The notes beneath the pieces are model-generated. The model had not been told where the DNA came from. It did not search any database and saw nothing but the letters and a program-made list of their open reading frames with translations. DNA of 10,144 bases, taken from NCBI GenBank assembly GCA_000715685.1, contig KL569422.1, positions 2,294-12,437 of the forward strand, in the 5' to 3' direction. Origin of the DNA: Streptomyces lilacinus (lineage in GTDB: Bacteria > Actinomycetota > Actinomycetes > Streptomycetales > Streptomycetaceae). Shown in pieces: positions 1 to 7,182 of the stretch. Each line of letters opens with the position of its first letter. Position 1 is the stretch's first letter. Made by a program: the position numbers and the translations under genes.

Positions 1-3000
1 TACGACGAGGCGCTCTCGCGGGTACCCGACTTCGTGCGCCGCCCGCTGCCGCTCGCGCCGGCAGGACGCAGCGAGTTCCAGGAAGGCAACCGGGCGGCGT
101 CGGTGCGCTTTCCGGCCGACCTGATCGAAGACGGCCTCGAGGGGCACGAGCTCAGCGCCGGGCCTCCTGTCCGATCGGGCCCGATCGAGATCACCCGCGA
201 ACAACTCCGCGATACCGCACGGTGGATGGACGAGGTAGAGGAGGACGAAGGCGTCGAGCGGCCGGGCCGCTGGGAGCAACGACTCACCGAGGTGCGCATC
301 GCCCCGCGTGACGCCGACGGCCGAGATTTCACCAAGCACGACCACATCGTCTTGGACGGCACACTGCACTTGGTCGGTATGGTCGGGGCCGGCAAGAGCA
401 CCTTCATGGTCCTGGCCGCCGCCACCGCGGCCCGACGCGGCATGCGGACCACTCTCGTAGTGGGTGATGCGGCCGAACAGCTGAGGCTCTGCGAGCTGTT
501 CGAAACCGTCGGGCTGCCGGCGGTCCCCGTGCTCGGCGTCTCCACCCGCGAGACCCATGTACAGCGGCTCCACCGCAGACTCGCCTCCCGCGGTCACGAC
601 AACCTCCTCGACCACCACGCGCCGGCCTTCGACAATCTCAGCACCATCTGCATCGCCGACGCGCTCCGGGGCAACGAGGCGATCGAACCACTCGCCTACA
701 GCGATGCGCCGTGCACCCGACTCCACCCGGAGAAGGAGACGCAGGAGGCCGGGGCTACTACGGAAGCCGCATCGCTGCCCGCGCCATGGCGCCCTTCGGG
801 CGTGCAGTCGGCACCAGCCCGCCAACCCGCCGACCGGGGCCAGAACGGCACCGCCCTGGCGACTCCGCACGGCTGCCCCCTGTGGTCACGGTGCCCCCGG
901 CACCGGGCCGCCCGCCACCAGGTCGACGGCCTCATCTGGGTCGCCAACCCGTCCAGTCTCGTCCAGAGCCCCGTGCCCGCGCACCTCAACGACGAACGGC
1001 TCCGCCAGCTGGAACTCGCCTGTCTGCGTAGCAACCTGGTCTTCGTCGACGAAGCCGACTCCGTCCAGATGCGCTTCGACGAACTCTTCGCTCCTTCCGC
1101 AACCCTGGTGAAGCCGGGCACCGAATCCTGGCTCGACCAGCTACACACGCACAAGATCGAGGAGTTGAGCAGGCGTGGCAGGCTACTGCTCGCCGACCGG
1201 GACGTGGAGCAGTGGAACGCGGCGCTCTCCGTGGTCGCCACTGCCGCCGATCGGATCTACCAGCGGCTCATCTCGGACACCACCCTCCGCGAGTGGGTGG
1301 ACCAGGAGTACTTCAGCCCCTGGGCCTTGCAGGAGAAGCTGGTCGCGGAATGGTTCGGGCTGCCGCGCCATCCGGAACGCCCCGAACCCGTCGAAGGGGC
1401 CGTCGAAGACGAGCGGAGCCTCTACGAAGGGTACGAGGACGACTCGGAGGGTGCAGAGGACTTCACAACTGCGGTGCCGGAGCCCGATCCTCGCCGTGCC
1501 GCGCTCACCGCTGTACTCGACGACTTCCGGGACGATCCGCTTGGTGACGGGGACTTCACGGACCCGCTCACCACGACTCTTTCCGCCGTCGCGAAGGACC
1601 TGCTGTACACGCTGTCGCCGGCGGCCTCCCGTGCCCGGGTCCAGTCCCTGCTCGACGCGCTCCTCGTAGGAACGCCAGTCCTCGACCGGTTGGCTCCGGA
1701 ACACCGGGACGAGTGGAAGCACATCACCCGTGACCGCCTGGAGTTCGTGCTCCTCCTCTCCGTTCTCCATCAGCGCCTCGACCGGCTGACCTATTTGTGG
1801 CCCATGGTGGAAGCAGCTCTCCGCCTCGACCGGCAGGGCAAGGAGCTGGCCCGCCGCGCACCGCTCGACTACGCACCGATCATCCCCGAAGCCCCCATGG
1901 GCAACGTTCTCGGCTATCAGTACCAGCCCCAGGAGGACACCTACGACGAGGTGGGGCGCACCAGCGGAACCCTGCGCTTCTTCCGCTGCACGGGGGTCGG
2001 CCGCGAGCTGCTGCTCTCCCTCACCGGGCTCGGCGAGGACCGAGCGATCGGCCGCCCTGGCCCCAACGTCGTCCTGATGTCAGGTACCAGTTGGGCTGGG
2101 GAATCCACCCGGGCCCACATCCTCGCTCCTGTCGGCGCCGTCCTCATGCCGTCGGAGAAGTCCCTCGAAGGCGTCGGGCAGACCCGGTTCGCCACCCACT
2201 TCCTCTACGACGCCGCAGGGGAGCCCATGCGGCTCTCCGGCACCGAGCTCGAAGCTCGGATCCCCCAGGCCCGTGTCATGGCCGACCGGCTCGCCCGGCC
2301 CGGCGCCGGAGGTGCCGGCAGCGTCCTCGACCAAGAGCTCGCCCGCATCGCCGACGACCACCGCCGGCGCGTCCTGGTCCTGGTCGGCAGTTACCGCGAA
2401 GCGTACGCCGTGGCCGAGACCATCGACGGACAGCGCTCGGAACGGTGGAAGGGCCGGGTCCGCGTCCTCGTACCGGACGACGCCGACCTGGGTCACCTGC
2501 CCGGCGTGGACGGCCCGGCCCTGCTGGCAAGCCTCCGCCGGGGCGACCTCGCCACCTTTGCCGAGGACCGCACGGCCGAGATCCTGGTGGCCCCGCTGAT
2601 GGCCGTGGAACGTGGCCACAACATTCTCAATGGCCAGAGCAGGGCAGCCTTCGGCACCGCCGTCTTCCTCGCCCGGCCGCATCCCCGGCCCGACGACCTG
2701 TCCCTGTCCGTGCACGCCCTCAACGACTGGATCAGCCGCTTCATCCGCGACCAATCACGCAACGACGACCGCACGGGCCCTGCCACTTTCACCGACCTGG
2801 TCCGCAATGCGGAGAACCTGGACCAGGCAGGCCATGCGCTGCGCCAGGAAGCCCGCAAGGAATGGCGTCGCCTGCTCTCCCGCCGCTACGCCTATTCCGC
2901 CCTCCGGCCCTGGGAAAAGCGCGCCTTCGCCTGGGACCAACTGGTCACCATGTGGCAGGTCATCGGCCGCCTGGTACGCGGAGGCGTACCCGCCCGGGTC

Positions 3001-3258
3001 CTCTTCGTAGACGCGGCCTTCGCCCCGGCCGCCGCGTGGGCTACGGCCCCCGCTGTCAGGCCCGTCGGCAGCCGTCGGCCCGACCCCGGCCTCCTCCACG
3101 CCGTGCGGTCCGTACTCGCCCCGTACTTCGTCGGCACTTCGTCGCCCGGAGCCGAATCCGGAGCGGCGGACCCGGCCGACGCCGCAGTCGCCCGTCTGCT
3201 GTACGCCCCGCTCTACAGCGCCCTCGGTTGGATCGACCACCTCAACCGCACCACCTGA
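1..3258 (+). CDS. DinG/XPD-like helicase of a pPIWI-RE defence operon (5' end outside window)
   Basis: Predicted ATP-dependent superfamily 2 helicase that would unwind R-loops or duplexes for the PIWI protein encoded next. The frame is open from base 1. The first GTG (34) has no Shine-Dalgarno sequence, so the start probably lies upstream; 1085 residues are visible. In order: Walker A GMVGAGKST (376-402), followed by a strand reading TTLVVGD; cysteines at 649, 712, 874 and 892 (spacing x20, x53, x5), lying between Walker A and the DEAD box as in iron-sulphur helicases of the DinG/XPD group; LVFVDEAD (1036-1059); an acidic stretch around 1387-1463; motif III-like SGTS (2080-2091); a C-terminal RecA-like strand RVLVLVGSY (about 2368-2394); and motif VI QVIGRLVRG (2956-2982). 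DinG-type helicases accompany pPIWI-RE proteins in a known three-gene operon, which fits the gene 81 bp downstream. DEAD replaces the DEAH usual in DinG. Helicase class is confident; the iron-sulphur cluster is inferred from cysteine placement. Confidence 0.85.
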   Translation, partial: YDEALSRVPDFVRRPLPLAPAGRSEFQEGNRAASVRFPADLIEDGLEGHELSAGPPVRSGPIEITREQLRDTARWMDEVEEDEGVERPGRWEQRLTEVRIAPRDADGRDFTKHDHIVLDGTLHLVGMVGAGKSTFMVLAAATAARRGMRTTLVVGDAAEQLRLCELFETVGLPAVPVLGVSTRETHVQRLHRRLASRGHDNLLDHHAPAFDNLSTICIADALRGNEAIEPLAYSDAPCTRLHPEKETQEAGATTEAASLPAPWRPSGVQSAPARQPADRGQNGTALATPHGCPLWSRCPRHRAARHQVDGLIWVANPSSLVQSPVPAHLNDERLRQLELACLRSNLVFVDEADSVQMRFDELFAPSATLVKPGTESWLDQLHTHKIEELSRRGRLLLADRDVEQWNAALSVVATAADRIYQRLISDTTLREWVDQEYFSPWALQEKLVAEWFGLPRHPERPEPVEGAVEDERSLYEGYEDDSEGAEDFTTAVPEPDPRRAALTAVLDDFRDDPLGDGDFTDPLTTTLSAVAKDLLYTLSPAASRARVQSLLDALLVGTPVLDRLAPEHRDEWKHITRDRLEFVLLLSVLHQRLDRLTYLWPMVEAALRLDRQGKELARRAPLDYAPIIPEAPMGNVLGYQYQPQEDTYDEVGRTSGTLRFFRCTGVGRELLLSLTGLGEDRAIGRPGPNVVLMSGTSWAGESTRAHILAPVGAVLMPSEKSLEGVGQTRFATHFLYDAAGEPMRLSGTELEARIPQARVMADRLARPGAGGAGSVLDQELARIADDHRRRVLVLVGSYREAYAVAETIDGQRSERWKGRVRVLVPDDADLGHLPGVDGPALLASLRRGDLATFAEDRTAEILVAPLMAVERGHNILNGQSRAAFGTAVFLARPHPRPDDLSLSVHALNDWISRFIRDQSRNDDRTGPATFTDLVRNAENLDQAGHALRQEARKEWRRLLSRRYAYSALRPWEKRAFAWDQLVTMWQVIGRLVRGGVPARVLFVDAAFAPAAAWATAPAVRPVGSRRPDPGLLHAVRSVLAPYFVGTSSPGAESGAADPADAAVARLLYAPLYSALGWIDHLNRTT

Positions 3259-3339
3259 GAACAGCACTCACGGCTCCTTCCCGCACCGGACGGCAGACCC
3301 TCCGACGTTTGCGTCCCGACCTCACAGGAAGACCCTGAC

Positions 3340-6300
3340 ATGCCCGTGAACTACCGCCACGTGCGCACCACGGCCTGGCTCCCTGACTGCCAGGACATCT
3401 CCGTCATCGGCCGATACCGGGCACTACCCTTCCCCGAGGAATGGCGCGACAGCATCCTGGAACTCTGCAATGCCGGCCGCGACAGCGATTCCGAGCCGTG
3501 GCGCACGGCCCCCACCCGGGCCCTGGAACAGGCGATCCAGGCTTACGCGCCCGATGTCCTGGCCATGCCGCGGCCTTTCGGCTCTCGCACCGAAGGTGAA
3601 CCGGCGCGCTGGCTGTACGCGGACGCCGACCTTGCCGATCCGCTGCCCACCGAGGTCCTCGGTACTCTCATCGCCCACTGGCTCCGCGACATCCGTCCCG
3701 AACCCGAGCACCGCAGCCTGCTCCGTGAGGTGCGTGCCCAACTCGCCGCACACACCCCGCAGTGGGAGTCCGTAGGACGTGAACTCGTCGCATGTGGCCA
3801 CACCGACGGGGGCACCGCCGCCCCGGCCGGGCACCAGTTCACGCTCACCCCCGACTGGCTGGCCCGCCGCGTGCTCGATCTCGGCCCCTACCCCTTCGAA
3901 GGCGGTGCGCTCCGGTTCCGGGCCATGCCTCGCGGGCCCCGCGACAAGGGCGCCGAACTCGTCTCTCAGCCGGTTCCGTACGAGCCCGGCGGCTCCAAGG
4001 GCACGTGGTGGTTCGCGATCGTCCTCAACATCACCCTCCACACCGTCCCCTTCGACCCCCTCCCCCGCTACCACCTGCACTGGAGCATCCGCCGCTGGGC
4101 GACGCGCGTGAGCGGGAAGAGCGGGCGCCTGCACCTTCCCTATGGCAGCCGCACGACCGTACTGCTGCGCCCCAGGGTTCCTGTCCTCCCCGGCGTGCCG
4201 CTGAGCGAACGCTTCGCCGTCGCTCAGCTGGAGCGGTACCGCGACCGCGAGACGGGCACCTTCTCGGAGCGCTGGTCACACGGAGGCCCCGCGAGGCTCC
4301 TCTGTGGAGTCGTCCTCGGTGACGAACTGCCCGGTATCGACGACCTGCTCACCTCTCCAGAAAAATGGCTCACCGACGGGATGCGTGCCGGCATCGTCTA
4401 CCGCACGGCGATGGGCCGTCACGAGGTGGGAGCCGGTCTGATGCCGGACCAGGTCTCCCGGCTAACGGAATGGGCGGAGCAGGCCGTGCCTGAAGGTCTC
4501 GGCGCCGCACAGCCCCACTCCCGGTCCATCCTGTCTGGTAGTCGCCCGGTCAATGCCCCTCTGACGAACGTGAAGCCCGAGGAGAAGGCTGCCGATGAGG
4601 CGCGCAGGACGGCCGAACGGCGGCGCGCCGCCGCCCTCGCGGCCTCTGCCTACGGCGGGCCGTGCGAAGGCGCTAGGCCGGTCCTCGAACTTCATCTCGT
4701 GTGGCAGACCGCCGAGATGCGGCAGACCACGATCGCGGCGCTCGTAGAGCTGCTCGGTCTGCCCGGGGCACTGCCCGAAATCGACGAGGCGGCCCATCAC
4801 GACGCCGTGGCTGGCACTGCCGTTGTTCTGGAATGGGTCACGTCTGAACTCGCCGTCCGACTGTACTGCTTCCGGCCCGTCCACCGTAGGGCCGACGGCA
4901 ACTCGGTCTCATTCACCAACGGCCTGGAGCTCCCCGAAGGACCTCGGCGGCCGGAAAGCGTGGTGTCAGCCGCTGTGCATGCCCGTCGGGCGGAGATCGC
5001 CGGCTGGGTCAACGGCATCAAGGGACGTGCACCGAAAGCGAGCCCGCCCCCCGCACTCGCGCTGGTTGAAATCGACCGGGCCGACGACTTCGCGAGCTCC
5101 GACCATGATCCGAAGTTCGCACTACGACTCGGCTTCGCCGACGCCGGCTACGTCACGCAGTTCCTCGCCGTCCCCAAGAAGGTCAAGGGTTACAACACCG
5201 TCAGCAACCAGCACCACCGCGCCCGTATGGCCTGGGACGACGGGCTGCGTCAACTCGGGGCACGGGTGTATCCCGAACTCGGCATCGGTAGTGGCCTTCC
5301 CGGCGGCCTGCGCCAAGCGGCCGTTTGGATGGTCCGCAGGAACCGCACCAGTAGGAACCGGTGGGCCACCGACGTACCGGTGGCGGTCCTGGTGACTCCT
5401 GAGGGCACGGGCCTGGCCCGGATCCAGGGGTGGGACCCGGATGCCGACGACGGCGCAGGGGCCTGGGTCCCGTACCCGACCATGCTGATCAGGCTGACCC
5501 GGCTCGCCGAAGTACGCCCTCTGCTGCCCGGGCCCCGCGACGAGGAAGCTGCCCCCAGGCGCCGGAGCTGGCACGCCGACCGCGCTGAACAGCGCCGTCG
5601 TGCCGAGGAGTGGCTGCAGCGGATCCGTGCCTCTCTCAGGCGCGAACCCACTCTGCTCCTAGCCGAGGCCCAGAACGCTCGCTCCCACTGGACCTGGCTC
5701 CAGGACGGCCGCACCGAACCCGACCGCATGCGAGACGGTGAGGCGGACTCGCGGCGCCTCGACCCCGATCTTCGTCTCGTCCGCGTCCGTACGGGGCGTG
5801 GCAGGGAGACCCCCCAGTGGTGGGGCGTCCATCCAAGCGGCGGGGCGAACGGCATCGCGGCCGGCCTGTGGATTCCTGCAGGTCAAGGCCCCGACGGGCG
5901 GGTCTTCCACTCGGCCAACTCCAAGCCGGTGCAGTTCAAGTCTTCCGCTGTCGAGGCGGACAAGCTCGCACCACGCCCGATCCGGATGGGCAAACGCAAG
6001 GGTGAACTCACCATCGACACCGGAATGGTCGGCTGGACTCCTGATTTCCTGGAGATCGCAGTCCTCGGCTGCCACCCCGAAGCGGGCGACGTTCCGGAAT
6101 CCTTCGCCTCCGCAGTCCACCTGCTCCGGCAGCCCCCGGACTACCCGGAGGCCCTTTCTCTGCCTCTCCCTCTGCACTTGGCGGGTCTCGGCCAGGACTA
6201 CGTCCTGCCGCATCGCGCGTCTCCTGAGGCCTCTGCGGAAGTCTCCGAGATCTCTGACCCGGTCAAGGACCCAGACCCCGCACAAGGCCAAGCAGCGGGT

Positions 6301-6360
6301 CTCGAAGAGGAGGCGGACGTGGTTGAGGCAGCCGACCAGCTGGTGTTGTTCGACAGCTGA
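3340..6360 (+). CDS. pPIWI-RE family protein (prokaryotic PIWI module, predicted guide-dependent defence)
   Basis: Predicted PIWI/Argonaute-superfamily protein of the bacterial pPIWI-RE family, thought to bind an oligonucleotide guide and direct restriction of invading DNA. It has 1006 residues, near the usual family size. ATG 3340 is preceded by AGGAAG (3326-3331) at 8-nt spacing. Residues 1 to about 330 resemble the pPIWI_RE_X (DUF3962) region, with FPEEWRDSI near the N-terminus. Residues about 568-665 look like the MID region (ALALVEID, then QHHRARMAWDDGLRQLG from 624). Residues about 679-956 form the RNase H/PIWI fold: strand VPVAVLV, then LLLAEAQNARSHWTWLQ (E776, R781), PQWWG (W827), WTPDFLEIAVLG (E905), HLLR (R930) and LPLPLHLA (941 onward). 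E905 and R930 or R781 are my candidates for the hallmark E and R. T686 stands where RNase H folds usually have the first aspartate, so catalysis is doubtful. An acidic tail of about 48 residues follows. Family assignment is by motif recognition, without a profile search. Confidence 0.85.
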   Translation: MPVNYRHVRTTAWLPDCQDISVIGRYRALPFPEEWRDSILELCNAGRDSDSEPWRTAPTRALEQAIQAYAPDVLAMPRPFGSRTEGEPARWLYADADLADPLPTEVLGTLIAHWLRDIRPEPEHRSLLREVRAQLAAHTPQWESVGRELVACGHTDGGTAAPAGHQFTLTPDWLARRVLDLGPYPFEGGALRFRAMPRGPRDKGAELVSQPVPYEPGGSKGTWWFAIVLNITLHTVPFDPLPRYHLHWSIRRWATRVSGKSGRLHLPYGSRTTVLLRPRVPVLPGVPLSERFAVAQLERYRDRETGTFSERWSHGGPARLLCGVVLGDELPGIDDLLTSPEKWLTDGMRAGIVYRTAMGRHEVGAGLMPDQVSRLTEWAEQAVPEGLGAAQPHSRSILSGSRPVNAPLTNVKPEEKAADEARRTAERRRAAALAASAYGGPCEGARPVLELHLVWQTAEMRQTTIAALVELLGLPGALPEIDEAAHHDAVAGTAVVLEWVTSELAVRLYCFRPVHRRADGNSVSFTNGLELPEGPRRPESVVSAAVHARRAEIAGWVNGIKGRAPKASPPPALALVEIDRADDFASSDHDPKFALRLGFADAGYVTQFLAVPKKVKGYNTVSNQHHRARMAWDDGLRQLGARVYPELGIGSGLPGGLRQAAVWMVRRNRTSRNRWATDVPVAVLVTPEGTGLARIQGWDPDADDGAGAWVPYPTMLIRLTRLAEVRPLLPGPRDEEAAPRRRSWHADRAEQRRRAEEWLQRIRASLRREPTLLLAEAQNARSHWTWLQDGRTEPDRMRDGEADSRRLDPDLRLVRVRTGRGRETPQWWGVHPSGGANGIAAGLWIPAGQGPDGRVFHSANSKPVQFKSSAVEADKLAPRPIRMGKRKGELTIDTGMVGWTPDFLEIAVLGCHPEAGDVPESFASAVHLLRQPPDYPEALSLPLPLHLAGLGQDYVLPHRASPEASAEVSEISDPVKDPDPAQGQAAGLEEEADVVEAADQLVLFDS

Positions 6361-6402
6361 CCACGAACGATCAGCACTCGCATCGCGAAACCGACCGGGT
6401 GC

Positions 6403-6436
6403 CGTTCCCCGCTCCGCTGAGGCAGAGCGGGGAACG
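6403..6436 (+). terminator. GC-rich hairpin after the pPIWI-RE gene
   Basis: A perfect 12-bp inverted repeat, CGTTCCCCGCTC (6403-6414) and GAGCGGGGAACG (6425-6436), encloses a 10-nt loop. It lies 43 nt after the pPIWI-RE stop codon. No T-run follows, which is common for Streptomyces terminators, so it is most simply the operon terminator. It could also protect the mRNA 3' end. Confidence 0.6.
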
Positions 6437-6711
6437 CCTCCAAGAAGACATGGATCCGAAACAGCAGGTTCTGGCTGGTTGGACCGCAGTCTGCCGCTGT
6501 CTGCCCAGGAGGCACTACGGTTACGGGCGGCCAGCAGAAGCCTCCATCAAAACCTGCCTCCGCTGGGGAGGAACTGGGGAGAACAAAGCCTCGTTGGGGA
6601 GCGGCTGGGGAGGATCGGCCGCATCAATGGGCAGCGCCGCGAAAGGGCCGGAAAGACGGATCGTCGCAGGCCAGAGCACCTCTCCAGTCGATTTCCGCAG
6701 TTCAGCGTCCT
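6437..6711. other. Boundary region with no confident gene
   Basis: I see no convincing intact gene here. An ATG at 6450 with AAGAAG just upstream opens a frame reading MDPKQQVLAGW. Near 6474-6486 the more protein-like text moves to another frame, reading DRSLPLSAQEALRLRAASR and then NLPPLGRNWGEQSLVGERLG (about 6482-6610). This may be a frameshifted remnant of a short gene of unknown family, but it contains a TTA codon and has poor third-position bias. The same stretch holds the TGGGGAG repeats listed separately. Confidence 0.3.
6564..6612. repeat. Four TGGGGAG heptamers in two pairs
   Basis: TGGGGAG occurs at 6564-6570, 6575-6581, 6595-6601 and 6606-6612. Start-to-start spacings are 11, 20 and 11 bp, so the unit TGGGGAGnnnnTGGGGAG is present twice with a 31-bp period. 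The heptamers fall in different codon phases in every frame, so a coding repeat does not explain them. Spacing close to one and three helical turns would suit a protein that binds one face of the DNA, such as a regulator or a recombinase binding accessory sites. Function is unknown, and G-rich low complexity is an alternative. Confidence 0.45.
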
Positions 6712-6907
6712 GAGGGTGACGACTTCAAGAAGATCTCGAGCTGGGCGGCGATTCTCTTCGCGCCGACGCTGGTCGGCACCATCTACGGCATGAACTTCGA
6801 GCACATGCCGGAGCTGCACCAGGTGTTCGGCTATCCGTTCGATCCTGCTGACGGCTGTCGTCCGCGTCAGCCTGTACTTCGCCTTCAAGCGCCGCGGCCG
6901 GCTCTGA
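6712..6907 (+). pseudogene. corA: Frameshifted 3' fragment of a corA-type magnesium transporter gene
   Basis: CorA is a pentameric membrane channel for Mg2+ whose two C-terminal helices are joined by a GMN signature. From 6721 the frame reads KKISSWAAILFAPTL (first membrane helix), then YGMNF with the signature Gly-Met-Asn, then MPELHQVFGYPF. At about 6839-6841 the frame is broken. Stepping to the codon phase starting at 6839 restores a typical second helix, SILLTAVVRVSLYFAFK, a basic end RRGRL and a TGA at 6905-6907. The shift is what a 2-base deletion (or 1-base insertion) would give. The large cytoplasmic N-terminal domain is absent: the sequence before 6712 is unlike CorA. Only the last 60-65 residues remain, so the fragment cannot be functional. 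It probably marks a deletion or insertion junction beside the defence genes. Confidence 0.8.
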
Positions 6908-6943
6908 ACGGCGCGCGGAGCGGGCGACATGACGCCCTCGTTC

Positions 6944-6966
6944 ACCCCGAAATCGATACTCGGGGT
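6944..6966. other. 7-bp inverted repeat downstream of the corA remnant
   Basis: ACCCCGA (6944-6950) pairs perfectly with TCGGGGT (6960-6966) around a 9-nt centre that contains ATCGAT. It lies 37 nt after the restored corA stop codon, so it may be the original corA terminator or a small operator. There is no T-run, and the stem is short. Confidence 0.3.
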
Positions 6967-7182
6967 AACACCCGCGGCAGCGCCAAACGCCCCCACTACA
7001 TCCCCACCCGACACGAAGTCAATCCCTAAATCCCGCATGCGATAAAAAGGCATGCCGATGTAGATCATATCTCACTCGTCCGGTTTGACTCCTATCCGGG
7101 GAATCTTCAAGACTTCGCCTTCGACCACCCTGCACACATCGGGAGCTGCGTGCGGGACGCTAGAGGGGTAACCGAAAACAGA
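6967..7182. other. Intergenic region upstream of the secreted-protein genes
   Basis: No gene is supported here. Base composition is less GC-rich than in the flanking genes, with patches such as GATAAAAAGG (7041-7050) and TAGATCATAT (7061-7070), as expected of a promoter region. GCATGC occurs at 7035-7040 and 7050-7055 around the A-rich patch. A TTGACT (7085-7090) could be a -35 element, but no good -10 hexamer follows at normal spacing, so I do not call a specific promoter. The promoter for the three downstream genes most likely lies in this stretch. Confidence 0.4.

Noticed and set aside
1797..3338. 513-codon plus-strand frame overlapping the helicase and ending just before the pPIWI-RE gene
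   Set aside because: The translation is Arg/Pro-rich, as expected of an out-of-frame reading of a GC-rich gene; the helicase frame there contains motif III and motif VI.
6437..6720. Search for a tRNA gene or att repeat as an integration site
   Set aside because: No cloverleaf-like sequence with a TTCGAATC-type arm and no direct repeat of useful length pairing with the other edge could be found within the window.
5738..6793. 351-codon plus-strand frame running from inside the pPIWI-RE gene through the terminator hairpin
   Set aside because: The first part is a Ser/Arg/Pro-rich shadow of the PIWI domain. Only a short stretch (about 6482-6610) looks protein-like, and that is reported separately as a possible remnant.
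7035..7055. GCATGC repeated either side of GATAAAAAG as a terminator or operator
   Set aside because: Each GCATGC is itself a palindrome, so the pairing is not specific; a 6-bp stem without further support is too weak.
6547..7068. Minus-strand frame starting MIYIGMPFYRMRD
   Set aside because: It runs antisense through the corA remnant, has weak third-position GC bias, includes a TTA codon and resembles no known family.
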